In this document: positions 17,640-27,108 of the stretch, piece after piece
Layout of the letters: each line of letters starts with the position of its first letter
Position numbering within the stretch: the stretch's first letter is position 1
DNA from: Pirellulales bacterium
Lineage (GTDB): Bacteria; Planctomycetota; Planctomycetia; Pirellulales; Pirellulaceae
Direction of reading: 5' to 3'
Length of the DNA stretch: 61,282 nt
Assembly (NCBI GenBank): GCA_022451045.1
Contig: JAKUOW010000008.1
Span: 1 to 61,282 of the forward strand
Made by a program: the position numbers and the translations under genes
The notes under the pieces: generated by a model
Told to the model about the DNA's origin: nothing
What the model saw: the letters and a program-made list of their open reading frames with translations, nothing else
Database searches by the model: none

Positions 17640-20077
17640 TGAACTCCTTCATTAGCCGAATGGTGGGACTGGATTCCAGCGCCACGATTGAAAGTGTTGA
17701 GCTACGCTTTGCCGCTCCGTGGGCAGAAGGGCGCCCGGTTCTGGTCATATTGGCCTGTATCGCCGCGATCATCCTTGCGGTTTACTTCTACTACAAACTG
17801 CATGCCGAAGCTGGCCTCGTAAAACGCCCCAAGCGTCGGTTTTTCCTTTCCGTTCTGCGGTCTATTTTGATGGTGATCGTGGTTCTCGTTCTGGCTGAAC
17901 CTGTTATCTGGGTCGCGTATACACAAAACCACAAGCCACAACTATTAGTGCTGCTCGACGGCTCTGGCAGTATGAATACTCGCGATGAACTGCCTAATGA
18001 ACAAGTCACTGAAATGCGGACGCTGCTAACAGCGCCTGAATCCGGTGAAAGTCCAGATCCAACCACGCTTACTCGGGCCGAGCTGGTCAGGCTTGCAATG
18101 CAGGCTGGCCCTCTGGCGGATACTCTGGACGAAATAAAAGAAGATTTTGATTTACGGTTCTATCTCATGGACTCGCTGGATCAAGCCCGGTTATTGGAGA
18201 CCGAATCTGAGGAAGAAGAGGCGCCCGCAAGTAAAGATTTCGCTGAATTGCTCACATTTGATGCTGAAATTACCGCTCTTGGTGGTGCACTCGATGACCT
18301 TGCTTTGCGCCATGGTAGCCAGCGGATTGGCGGAACTGTTGTTGTCAGTGACTTCATTCAAAACGCTGGGGTTCCGGCATTAGACTCTATCGGAAGGCTG
18401 AATTCCGAAGTCTTTGCTATCGGCCTTGGCCCGGTAGATGCGGTAGACCTGCAAGTGCAACTCGAAGCGCCGCTGGTGCTTAAACAGGATGAGCTGACGG
18501 CAGTGACTGCAACCATTAAGCAGCAAGGTCTCGATGGCCAGGTTGTGCAGATTCAGCTTTTTGCACGCCGGCTTGGAGATGCGGGAGCCGAAGAAGAGCA
18601 GGTGCCCATCGGGACCCCCGTTGCGGCAACACTCGATCAACCAACCGTGACCGTGCCGATTCCGTTGCAGCCAGATGAATCGGGACGATTTGAGCTGATT
18701 GCAACCATCGAACCCGTTGCTGGCGAAGTAAACACCGACAACAACAGCGGTCGTCGTGAGGTCAATATTAAAGACGACTCACTGAAGCTCTACTTTGTTG
18801 AATATGAGCCGACATGGGAGTGGCGATTTGTAAAAGAGGTCTTTCACCGAGATCCTTTGATCGGACAGGACGGCTTTCGAACCTTTCTGCGGTCCGCGGA
18901 CTTCAAGGTTCGGCAAACAAACGATTTGTTCGTTGATCAGCTGGTCCGGCCTCGCCGCGAGTTTTTCTCAAACGATGTCATTCTGTTGAGTGACGTGCCT
19001 GCTGAGATGATGACCAAGGCCTTTCAGGACCTACTGATCGAGTACGTTGAGGAGTTTGGTGGTGGCCTGGTGGTCATTGCAGGCCCTCGATTTGGCTTGA
19101 GTTCGCTAGCACGGACACGGATTGGTGAAATGTTGCCGGTCGTCCTCGACCCGACCATTAAGCCTAAGGCTGGAGAGTTTGCACTGAATCTCTCGCCGAT
19201 CATTTCTGAATATCCGTTCATGCAGCTTGGCGGTAGCGATGCTGAAAACAATCTCGCCTGGAATAACATTGGCCCGTTACCATGGTATCAGCCAGTGTTG
19301 AGGGCCCATCCACTGGCTACGGTCCTGGCGACGCACCCAAGAGATCGTGCTGTTGATAACGAATCACTGCAGCCCTTGATTGCTTCAAGGCGCTATGGCA
19401 AAGGTGAGGTAATCTACCTTGGGTTCAATGAAACCTGGCGTCTGCGGAGAAAATACGGCGAACGGTTTTATCGGCAATTCTGGGGTCAGTTAATCTACCG
19501 ACTCGGACTTGGTCGCGTGCTGGGCGAGCAAAAGCGATTCTCACCTACAACCGATCGTTCAAGTTATCGCACGGGAGATCTCGTGCGATTTACCGTTGAG
19601 GCCTACAACGCTGACTTCGAACCGCTGGAGAATGAGCTGCTATCCGGAGAACTGTACATGGTGAATGAGGCAGGGCAGGAAACTTTTTTACAAGACATTG
19701 TGCTTCCATTGACCCGCGACAATCACGTCTTTGAGGCGACCACCATGGTTTATGAGCCTGGCCGTTATCGCCTGCTTATAGATGATCCCATTGCAAATGA
19801 TCAGTTTGAACTGGGCTTCGAAGTCACCTCCACATCGCGCGAAAACGAGCAGATTATTCGGAATGTAGGGCTTCAAACTCAATTGGCCAGTCAAACCGGT
19901 GGTAAGAAAGGTGAGTTGTACGAATTACCTCAAATTCTGCGGTCAATTGAGGCTAAAGATACAGAAGAACCCGCCGAACAACAGTTACCATTATGGAATA
20001 CTTGGTTGGTGCTCCTAATTCTATTGTTGTTAATGCACACAGAGTGGCTTGCGCGCAAACTCTTCAACCTGAGATAA
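17639..20077 (+). CDS. Second VWA membrane protein
   Basis: I choose the GTG at 17639, which follows AGGAGG by about six bases and overlaps the previous TAG by one base; a longer frame from 17513 would run inside the BatA gene. This gives 812 residues. Two membrane helices (about 29-48 and 61-84) precede a VWA domain with DGSGSMNTRD. Then come beta-sandwich regions, a glutamine-amidotransferase-like domain (around VVIAGPRFGLSS) and a C-terminal helix (WNTWLVLLILLLLMHTEWL). Both VWA proteins expose large domains on the same side of the membrane, so they may form a complex that the MoxR ATPase remodels. Confidence 0.83.
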   Translation: MNSFISRMVGLDSSATIESVELRFAAPWAEGRPVLVILACIAAIILAVYFYYKLHAEAGLVKRPKRRFFLSVLRSILMVIVVLVLAEPVIWVAYTQNHKPQLLVLLDGSGSMNTRDELPNEQVTEMRTLLTAPESGESPDPTTLTRAELVRLAMQAGPLADTLDEIKEDFDLRFYLMDSLDQARLLETESEEEEAPASKDFAELLTFDAEITALGGALDDLALRHGSQRIGGTVVVSDFIQNAGVPALDSIGRLNSEVFAIGLGPVDAVDLQVQLEAPLVLKQDELTAVTATIKQQGLDGQVVQIQLFARRLGDAGAEEEQVPIGTPVAATLDQPTVTVPIPLQPDESGRFELIATIEPVAGEVNTDNNSGRREVNIKDDSLKLYFVEYEPTWEWRFVKEVFHRDPLIGQDGFRTFLRSADFKVRQTNDLFVDQLVRPRREFFSNDVILLSDVPAEMMTKAFQDLLIEYVEEFGGGLVVIAGPRFGLSSLARTRIGEMLPVVLDPTIKPKAGEFALNLSPIISEYPFMQLGGSDAENNLAWNNIGPLPWYQPVLRAHPLATVLATHPRDRAVDNESLQPLIASRRYGKGEVIYLGFNETWRLRRKYGERFYRQFWGQLIYRLGLGRVLGEQKRFSPTTDRSSYRTGDLVRFTVEAYNADFEPLENELLSGELYMVNEAGQETFLQDIVLPLTRDNHVFEATTMVYEPGRYRLLIDDPIANDQFELGFEVTSTSRENEQIIRNVGLQTQLASQTGGKKGELYELPQILRSIEAKDTEEPAEQQLPLWNTWLVLLILLLLMHTEWLARKLFNLR

Positions 20078-20097
20078 AAACACTGGTCGAAATAAAA

Positions 20098-21750
20098 ATG
20101 GCAACAATCAACACACTACACCGAGGCGTTAACCGTGTACGGCGGTTTCGCTTCGTTGCGCGGGTTGGTAGTGGGTTGTCCGTGTTCCTCACTCTGGTTG
20201 TTTGGGCATTATTGTTGGTGTTCTTTTTAGACCTATTCCTAAACACCGATACGTTCGAGCGAGTGTTGCTTTTGGGCGTAGTGGTGATTGCCGCCTTATG
20301 GTCTCTAAGGAAGCACGTATTACCTGCCCTTGCACAGTCAGAGAGTCGGGTCTCAATGGCCGCGATGGTTGAGAGGCAGCAGGGAATTCCTTCGGATCTC
20401 GTAGCCACGATGCAATTTGCTGACAAGAAGAGAAATCAGTACGGTTCTGAAGAGCTGAGGGCAGCAATCGTAACGCAAACCGTCGAAGTCAGTGGACGGC
20501 TGAATTATCTGGAAGGCTTTTCACGGCCTGATCTCTGGAAGCGCTTTGGTGGTGCTGTCATTAGTGTGTTGCTGGTAGGGTTGCTGCTCGTCTGGCAAGG
20601 CGAATACGCTCAAATCTTCTTTAAACGCATGCTGTTTAACGAAGTCTCCTACCCGACAGCAACGAAGATTGCTGATATTGTCAGTCCAGGCAACAAGTCT
20701 GTGTATGGCAAGCCAATTCTCTTCCGAATTCAGGCAGGCGGCGTCATTCCCGAAGACGGTGAGATAACAATCGAAACCAAGGGTGGTACGCTCTCCCGAA
20801 TCAAGCTTGTGCCGGAAGAGCCCGGGAGCACGATGTTTGTTGGCCAGTTGGATATGGCCATCGATGATATTAACTACACCGTAGCTTTGGGTGACGCTGT
20901 TTCAGAAAAGCAGCAGCTTCAAATCATTCCAGTGCCCATTGTTGAAATGGAGCTTGATGTCAACATCCCGGAGTATGCCCGACATCGCTTCCATGAGGCC
21001 AGTGCGAACAGTCGTTCTCGCGTGGTATTAGAAGGCACAACCATAAAACCAAGAGTTGTGTCGAGCAAGAGCCTTAGCAATGTAACTCTGGCTGTAAACG
21101 ACCAGCCTGTCGAAGTTGAAGCGAAGGATGATGATAAAAACTGGGGTCTTGTATTGCCTAAGGAAGGCAACATTTTTGCCGACGCAAAGGCAAACCCTTT
21201 TGCTGATCTACAAGAGACTATTCACTACCGTGTCGAAGTAAAAGATCTGGACGGCATTGAGCTTGAACGGCCTATTGGCGGTGTGATTCAAGTGCGACCT
21301 GATTTGCCGCCAAGAATTGCGGCTGCCACTGTAATCGATTTAGCGCTACCAAGCGCCAAGCCACGGATTAAATATCGTGCCGTTGACGATTATGCGATCG
21401 GGGGTCTAAGTGCAAGAATCTTGATAGAACGAGATGGCGAAGAGCTACAAACAGAGACAATTTCCATCCCTTTGGGGGGCGAGGAAGAGGTTCTAATGGA
21501 CATTGACTCCAATGCACAGGTAGACCTTTCCAATTTCTCTCTAGAGATAGGTGATTCAGTTACGGTAACCTTAATAGTTAGAGATTATCGGGGAGACACG
21601 GAAGGCGAAGCCACCGAAGCTGATCCGTTGGTATTAGAAATTGCCAGCCGATCAGATTTTCTGGCTGCCATGCGCAAAGTGGACGCGCAAACCGATGAGA
21701 AACTCGACCAAATCATTCAAGCTCAATTAGGAATCGGAGACCGCAAATGA
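20098..21750 (+). CDS. Membrane protein resembling the N-terminal half of DUF4175 proteins
   Basis: The start at ATG 20098 is preferred over an in-frame ATG at 19993 that lies inside the preceding gene; this gives 550 residues. Two hydrophobic helices (about 26-47 and 56-74) are followed by a VERQQGIPSDLVATM segment and by large beta-rich extracytoplasmic regions, including PDLPPRIAAATVID and YRAVDDYAIGGLSA. From memory these match DUF4175 proteins, in which a membrane-anchored beta region leads into a coiled-coil and Gln/Pro-rich tail in one chain. Here the tail-like part is the next gene, whose start overlaps this stop as ATGA. Confidence 0.65.
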   Translation: MATINTLHRGVNRVRRFRFVARVGSGLSVFLTLVVWALLLVFFLDLFLNTDTFERVLLLGVVVIAALWSLRKHVLPALAQSESRVSMAAMVERQQGIPSDLVATMQFADKKRNQYGSEELRAAIVTQTVEVSGRLNYLEGFSRPDLWKRFGGAVISVLLVGLLLVWQGEYAQIFFKRMLFNEVSYPTATKIADIVSPGNKSVYGKPILFRIQAGGVIPEDGEITIETKGGTLSRIKLVPEEPGSTMFVGQLDMAIDDINYTVALGDAVSEKQQLQIIPVPIVEMELDVNIPEYARHRFHEASANSRSRVVLEGTTIKPRVVSSKSLSNVTLAVNDQPVEVEAKDDDKNWGLVLPKEGNIFADAKANPFADLQETIHYRVEVKDLDGIELERPIGGVIQVRPDLPPRIAAATVIDLALPSAKPRIKYRAVDDYAIGGLSARILIERDGEELQTETISIPLGGEEEVLMDIDSNAQVDLSNFSLEIGDSVTVTLIVRDYRGDTEGEATEADPLVLEIASRSDFLAAMRKVDAQTDEKLDQIIQAQLGIGDRK

Positions 21751-24700
21751 CGCGTCAGATTCTCGTTGCCATTCTTTCAGTTTCTTTGTTCGCAAACAGC
21801 GTAGCTCAGGCCCAAGAAACGAAGCCTGCAAACCGTACCGTTATTAACCAATACAAGGTCAATCAACAGCGGGCAAAAGATCTCACCGCGGATTTATTAA
21901 AGGTCCTGGTCGACACCCAACTTGAGCAACTCGAGGACAACCAGCTCACCGATCTACCGCTGTATGAAGACCTTACATCTATGCGAGGCCGGTTAGGTGA
22001 CCTGGCTATGCAGAAAATGCCTGTAGTAATTGACTTACTGATGCAGGCTGATGTAGCTAAGCCAAATGAGCGACAGGATTTAATGAAAACCGTTCACGTC
22101 AAAATGAAGGACGTGCTGCTTGACCTTCTTCGTGAACGGGAAAAACTGCGCCTGAGGCGACAGCATGCCGAGTTGATAGAGCGCATCACCGAAGTGGTTG
22201 TTAAACAGACAGATACAAGAGAAGACACGGTTGAACTATCAACAACAAACGAACAAGAGATTTTGGCTACCACGCGATCGCAACAAGATGTCTCGCTGTT
22301 AGTCACCTCCTTTGATAACACGCTACAGATCGTCGCTGACTGGAGTGGTGAGCTTGGGAAAATGGCCACGCAATGTGCAAAGATCATTGAGAATGAAGAT
22401 GTTCATAGTCTCCTTGCTAAAGCCGAGACGCAGCTTGGTGATACAGAGTTTTCAGATGCCGCGGGCACGCAAAAAGAAGTCATCGACGCGCTAGAACAAA
22501 TCCTGAGTAAAATCCGCCGCTTTGAAGATCCGGCGTGGATTAATGCCGACGCCAAGGAGGCAGCTGAGGATATTCTCACCGCTCAGGAAGAAATCAAAGA
22601 GAAAATAGAAAACGGTGACCTTAAAGACGAGGAAGAGTTGAACTCCATTGTGGAAGAGCAGTCGCTGATCCGCGAAAAACTTAATCGCCTTAAGAATGCT
22701 TTGGCCACAAACGAAGATGCTGTTGAATTAGCAGAACGTGCGGAAGATGCTGCTGCAGAAGCACGCGAAGCCGTTTTCGAAGGTGAAGAACAAGAAGCCG
22801 TTGAATTGCAGGAAGAAGTGATCGGCACACTCGCTGAGCTTCAGGAAGAGATCCTGGAAGAGATCGATGGTTTTAAACCGGAGCTGTCTTCGGAAGAATA
22901 CAACAAAATTGCCGAGGAAGTGGCCGAGGCACGCGAGAAGCTCGAAGAGGCCGAGGAGCTAAACACCGAAGCCACCAAGACTGCTGAAGAATCTGCTGAA
23001 GAAGCGGCTGTTACAGAAGCCCAGGCAGAAGAGTCGGTAAACGAAGCCGGTGAAAATGAAAATCTGCCGGAAGATGTTGCCAATGCTATCGAGAACGCGG
23101 CTGAAGAAGTTGCTGAAGCTACCGAAGAGCTCCAAGAGGGCTCCGAAGAAAGCGAAGACGCTTTAGATGAAGCGGGCGAAGCAATAAGCGAAGCGATTGG
23201 TGAAGCGGAAATTGCTGAAGAAGAGGCTAAGAAAAACGCTCTTGCCGCAAAAGTTGGCGAATTAAATCGAGCCGTAGAATCCCTCGAGCGAGCTGCTGCG
23301 AAAGCACGTGAGACCGCTGAGTCCCTAAATGAAGATGGCTCACCGACGGAAGACCAGGTGGCACAAGCACAGGACGATCTTAACAAGATCGAAGAAATCG
23401 CTAATGACGTAGCTGAAGGTATCAAGCCGCTCTCCGATGAAAACGTAGAAGGGTTGCAGGAGGCTGCTAACGAAGCAAGCGAGTTATCAGAAAACCTTCC
23501 CATGGCCGCTGGCGACGAAGAAAAAGAAAGCGATGCCGCCAAACAGGCAGAAGCCGTGGCCGAAAACCTGGAAAGCGCCGCGAACGAGCTACGTGAAGAG
23601 CTGCTGGCTACCGCAGAAGAATTGGTCAACGAAGTTCAAGAACAGTTGGATGAAGTTACCGACCTTAAATCCGACGTTGCGATGGCTAATAACCCGGAAA
23701 CGCCGGCTACAGCAGAGCAGATCGAAGATCTGGCGGATCGTGCTCTCGAAGAGATTCCGAGTGTAGGTGAAGCACTGCAAGAAGCTGCTGATGCCGCTGA
23801 AGCTGCTGAAGCACAAGCTGACCAACCAGCAGAGAACGCTACACCACCGGAAGACGGCGACGAGCCGCAGGATGGTGGCGATGAACCGCCCACCGGTGAC
23901 GAACCAGCCGAGCCAAACAATGAGCCGGGCGACGAACCCGCTGATGAACCCACGGACGAGCCGGCCGATGGAGACGAGCCGGCCGATGATATGCCCGTGG
24001 AAGACGGTGAAGGCAAGCCCGTAGACCCTGAAACCCAAAAAGCTCGACAACTACTTCGTGCTGAAGTGCTTGCTGATATCAAAGAAGAAATTCTGGAAGA
24101 TGAGTTGGCTGCGGCTGAGGCATTGAAAGCGCTGGCTGAGCAGGGACAGGAGTCCGCTGAACAAATCGCCGAAGCGAGGGAAGCCGTTGCAGAGGAACAG
24201 GCCGAAGCTGCTGCAAATGCGCCAATGAATGGTGATATGAACGAAGGCCAGCCAATGGAAGATCCACACCCATCGGAAGCTGAAGAACAATTGCTTGATG
24301 CCGTTATTGATCAGGCAGAGGCTCTGGCGGGCATCGGTGAATTAGTGGAAGCTCTCACCGATCAGGAAGAGATTGCCAATCAGCCGATTAAGGATGCTGC
24401 TCAACTGGCGGCAACGCTGGCACCAATGGACACGCCAATGGATGCTGGTGATGCTGAGCCGGCAGAAGGTGATGCTCCGGAATCCGGCGATCAGCCGATG
24501 GCTAACACACCTCCTGCGCCACTGCCTACTCCAGATGCCGGAAACTTCGTGCCAACATCGCCACTGGAAACAGCTCAAATGATGGCAGGCAAAGAACTGC
24601 CATTGCCTACTGATCCAGCACAGCTGGCTGAAAACGGCTTGCCAATGAATGGTGAGTCCAACGGTGAGGCTCCAGAGGGGCCGGAGCAGGCAAACGGGCC

Positions 24701-25091
24701 TCCAATGCCCGGTCAGCAGCCAATGGAAGGTGGTCAACCCGGTCAGGGACAGTCCCAACAGGCATCAGAACAGGAACCAAATGATATGTCCACGTTTGCC
24801 AGCTCCCAAGCAAAGGGAGGCGGCACAAGTAAGGGTAAAATTGGTACGAGCGAAAACGAAGGGCCTCAGGAAGGAACGCCTGAAGTCGTTCAAGCTCAAA
24901 CCGATGCTGACTCAACCGTCCCTGGTGGAAGAAACGGTGACGCCAGCCTAAAAGGATTGCCACAAGAGAAGAGTGCATTCTTTACATCTCTACCTAAATC
25001 CGCTCGGGAAGCGATCAACTCTCGTCAGAATAAGGCACTGCCACGAGGGTATGAGGAACTCCTGAGAAAGTACTTTAAGAACATTAAGTAA
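21747..25091 (+). CDS. Secreted giant acidic coiled-coil protein (DUF4175 C-terminal-like)
   Basis: The 1114-residue product begins with a signal peptide (MTRQILVAILSVSLFANSVAQAQ). Residues about 60-690 are dominated by Ala/Glu heptad-like sequence, implying long coiled coils. About 700-770 is a Pro/Asp/Glu repeat (units such as GDEPADEPTDEP), then another short coiled coil and a Pro/Met/Gly/Gln-rich region to about 1060. The last residues, LPRGYEELLRKYFKNIK, resemble the short helical end of DUF4175-like proteins. It is coupled by ATGA overlap to the membrane gene before it and followed at 6 bp by moxR. Large open frames on its opposite strand are composition artefacts. Confidence 0.75.
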   Translation: MTRQILVAILSVSLFANSVAQAQETKPANRTVINQYKVNQQRAKDLTADLLKVLVDTQLEQLEDNQLTDLPLYEDLTSMRGRLGDLAMQKMPVVIDLLMQADVAKPNERQDLMKTVHVKMKDVLLDLLREREKLRLRRQHAELIERITEVVVKQTDTREDTVELSTTNEQEILATTRSQQDVSLLVTSFDNTLQIVADWSGELGKMATQCAKIIENEDVHSLLAKAETQLGDTEFSDAAGTQKEVIDALEQILSKIRRFEDPAWINADAKEAAEDILTAQEEIKEKIENGDLKDEEELNSIVEEQSLIREKLNRLKNALATNEDAVELAERAEDAAAEAREAVFEGEEQEAVELQEEVIGTLAELQEEILEEIDGFKPELSSEEYNKIAEEVAEAREKLEEAEELNTEATKTAEESAEEAAVTEAQAEESVNEAGENENLPEDVANAIENAAEEVAEATEELQEGSEESEDALDEAGEAISEAIGEAEIAEEEAKKNALAAKVGELNRAVESLERAAAKARETAESLNEDGSPTEDQVAQAQDDLNKIEEIANDVAEGIKPLSDENVEGLQEAANEASELSENLPMAAGDEEKESDAAKQAEAVAENLESAANELREELLATAEELVNEVQEQLDEVTDLKSDVAMANNPETPATAEQIEDLADRALEEIPSVGEALQEAADAAEAAEAQADQPAENATPPEDGDEPQDGGDEPPTGDEPAEPNNEPGDEPADEPTDEPADGDEPADDMPVEDGEGKPVDPETQKARQLLRAEVLADIKEEILEDELAAAEALKALAEQGQESAEQIAEAREAVAEEQAEAAANAPMNGDMNEGQPMEDPHPSEAEEQLLDAVIDQAEALAGIGELVEALTDQEEIANQPIKDAAQLAATLAPMDTPMDAGDAEPAEGDAPESGDQPMANTPPAPLPTPDAGNFVPTSPLETAQMMAGKELPLPTDPAQLAENGLPMNGESNGEAPEGPEQANGPPMPGQQPMEGGQPGQGQSQQASEQEPNDMSTFASSQAKGGGTSKGKIGTSENEGPQEGTPEVVQAQTDADSTVPGGRNGDASLKGLPQEKSAFFTSLPKSAREAINSRQNKALPRGYEELLRKYFKNIK

Positions 25092-25097
25092 AAGAAC

Positions 25098-26147
25098 ATG
25101 AACGACACTCCAAGCACCCCTGAATCTTCAGATGAAGCTGCTGCTGTTCAGCAATGGGCTGACAAGTTTAATAACCTCCGCGACGAGCTACGAAAAGTGA
25201 TCGTGGGTCAGGATGACGTCATCGAGCAGATCCTTATTGCAATGGTTGCTCGGGGTCACGCTTTGCTAGAAGGCGTTCCAGGTCTGGCAAAGACGCTCAT
25301 GGTGCATTCCATTGCAAATGCGCTTTCGTTATCCTTTCATCGCATTCAGTTTACGCCTGACCTTATGCCATCGGATATCACCGGTACGGATGTGCTGCAG
25401 GAAGATCCTGTAACGAAGGAGCGGTCTTACAACTTTGTAAAGGGCCCTATCTTTGCCAACATGGTTCTCGGTGATGAAATCAACCGAACTCCGCCCAAAA
25501 CACAGGCATCCATGCTTGAGTCCATGCAGGAACGGATGGTGTCCGCCGGCGGCAACACCTATGAGCTTCCGAAGCCATTCTTTGTGCTCGCTACTCAGAA
25601 CCCTCTTGAGCAGGAAGGTACTTATCCGCTGCCTGAAGCACAACTAGACCGATTCCTGCTGTTCATCAAGGTTGGTTATCCAACCGCGAGTGAAGAATGG
25701 GATATCGCACGCAAAGTGACCAGCGGCGAACTGGGCGACATTTCGCCAGTCGTTTCCGCTGAAGATATCATCTCTGCACAAAAACTTGTTCAAAGCATGC
25801 CAATCTGCGATCAGGTTTTGGGATACGCACATGCACTTGTTAGAGCAACTCGCCCGGGAGAGCCGGAAGCACCGGAATTCGTAAACCAGTGGGTTAGCTG
25901 GGGTGCCGGTCCTCGAGGTGTTCTGTCATTGATCAGTTGTGCCAAATCTCGGGCGCTACTTAATGGCCGCTATCACGCCAGCGTGGAAGATGTACAGGCA
26001 ATTATGGCACCGGCACTCGCTCATCGGATCGCACCTAACTACTCCGGCATGGCCTCTGGCATCACTTCTCATCGCATTATTGAAATGTTGCTCGAAGAGA
26101 TTGCATCGGATCAGGCTTTTGAGCCACCACAGGCTGTGACTGTCTAG
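25098..26147 (+). CDS. MoxR-family AAA+ ATPase
   Basis: The 349-residue protein has the MoxR-type Walker A GVPGLAKT (near 59-66), Walker B region GDEINRTPPKTQ (near 125), sensor 1 in FVLATQNPLEQEGTYPLPEAQ, and a C-terminal lid domain ending AHRIAPNYSG. MoxR proteins work as chaperone-like remodelers that mature or insert metal cofactors or assemble complexes with VWA-domain partners. The genes for two VWA proteins and a DUF58 protein surround it, so these are the obvious clients. Confidence 0.92.
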   Translation: MNDTPSTPESSDEAAAVQQWADKFNNLRDELRKVIVGQDDVIEQILIAMVARGHALLEGVPGLAKTLMVHSIANALSLSFHRIQFTPDLMPSDITGTDVLQEDPVTKERSYNFVKGPIFANMVLGDEINRTPPKTQASMLESMQERMVSAGGNTYELPKPFFVLATQNPLEQEGTYPLPEAQLDRFLLFIKVGYPTASEEWDIARKVTSGELGDISPVVSAEDIISAQKLVQSMPICDQVLGYAHALVRATRPGEPEAPEFVNQWVSWGAGPRGVLSLISCAKSRALLNGRYHASVEDVQAIMAPALAHRIAPNYSGMASGITSHRIIEMLLEEIASDQAFEPPQAVTV

Positions 26148-26181
26148 CGTGAACCTTGGTAAAAAGAATTAGAGGTTTGCG

Positions 26182-27084
26182 ATGGCCCAGCCAGTCTTAA
26201 GTAAATACATCAAGCCGGATGTGTTAACACGCCTAAACCAATTTAAGGTCTTGCCCCGTGAGCTTGTTGAAGGCTCCTTAGCCGGTGCTCATAAGTCGCC
26301 GTTCCATGGCTATGCGGTAGAGTTTGCCAGTCACAGAGAGTACGTCCCCGGGGATGATCTGCGTCACCTCGACTGGAAGGTTTACTTCCGGCAAGAGCGA
26401 CACATGATTAAACAATACGAAATGGAAACGAACTTCGTATGCCACCTCGTGTTGGACATCTCGGCTTCGATGCGTTACGGCGATGATGATGCACAGAAGT
26501 TGCTCTACGCGTCGAGGATGGCCACTACGCTCGGTTATCTCGTAGTCGAACAATCCGACAAAGTTTCACTTACGCTGTTTGACAACGAAATCCGGGCATC
26601 TCTGACCCCATCAAATAATATGGGTCAGATCATCCGAATGACAGAGTCCATCGATGATGCTCGCGCGGTGAACAAGACAGAAATCGCACCTATCCTGAGA
26701 GAGGTTGCAAGTCAGATTGGACGACGAAGTATCGTTGTTATTTTTAGTGACTTCTTTGTTGATCTTGATGATCTTGAAGACTCTATACGACGGCTGAGAT
26801 ACAACAACCATGAAGTTGTCCTCTTTCAGGTTATGCACCATGACGAATTGCATTTTGATATAGATGGCATGGTGCGGTTTATCGGCCTGGAAGACGCTGA
26901 CCAGTATCTGACGCGACCACGTGATATTCGTGATGGTTACCTGGAAGCCATGAACCGATTTAACGAATCGCTCGAACAGATTTGTGATCACAATGGTTGC
27001 GAACGGATTCTGTGTGACACCGATAATAATCTTGGTGAAACATTTGCACTGTATCTGCAGCGGCGCATGGCTGCTCGACGATAA
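26182..27084 (+). CDS. DUF58 family protein
   Basis: The 300-residue protein contains the DUF58 hallmark REYVPGDDLRHLDWK (residues about 53-67) followed by a VWA-like fold with LVLDISASMRYGD as the metal-site loop. It has no signal peptide or transmembrane helix, so it is cytoplasmic. DUF58 proteins are almost always encoded immediately after moxR and are thought to bridge the ATPase and the membrane VWA proteins. It is the last gene of the plus-strand operon; its stop is 24 bp from the convergent gyrB stop. Confidence 0.9.
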   Translation: MAQPVLSKYIKPDVLTRLNQFKVLPRELVEGSLAGAHKSPFHGYAVEFASHREYVPGDDLRHLDWKVYFRQERHMIKQYEMETNFVCHLVLDISASMRYGDDDAQKLLYASRMATTLGYLVVEQSDKVSLTLFDNEIRASLTPSNNMGQIIRMTESIDDARAVNKTEIAPILREVASQIGRRSIVVIFSDFFVDLDDLEDSIRRLRYNNHEVVLFQVMHHDELHFDIDGMVRFIGLEDADQYLTRPRDIRDGYLEAMNRFNESLEQICDHNGCERILCDTDNNLGETFALYLQRRMAARR

Positions 27085-27091
27085 AGACGAT

Positions 27092-27107
27092 CTCTGTGGC
27101 TGCAGAG
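27092..27107. terminator. Short hairpin between convergent genes
   Basis: CTCTG and CAGAG pair around a 6-nt loop between the DUF58 and gyrB stop codons and could weakly terminate both transcripts. With a 5-bp stem and no long T-run the assignment is low confidence. Confidence 0.3.
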
Positions 27108-27108
27108 T

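Noticed and set aside
22841-24082. Long Ser/Ala-rich open frames on the minus strand inside the coiled-coil gene (262 and 148 residues)
   Set aside because: They mirror the Ala/Glu and Glu/Pro codons of the plus-strand gene and have no start signals or conserved features.
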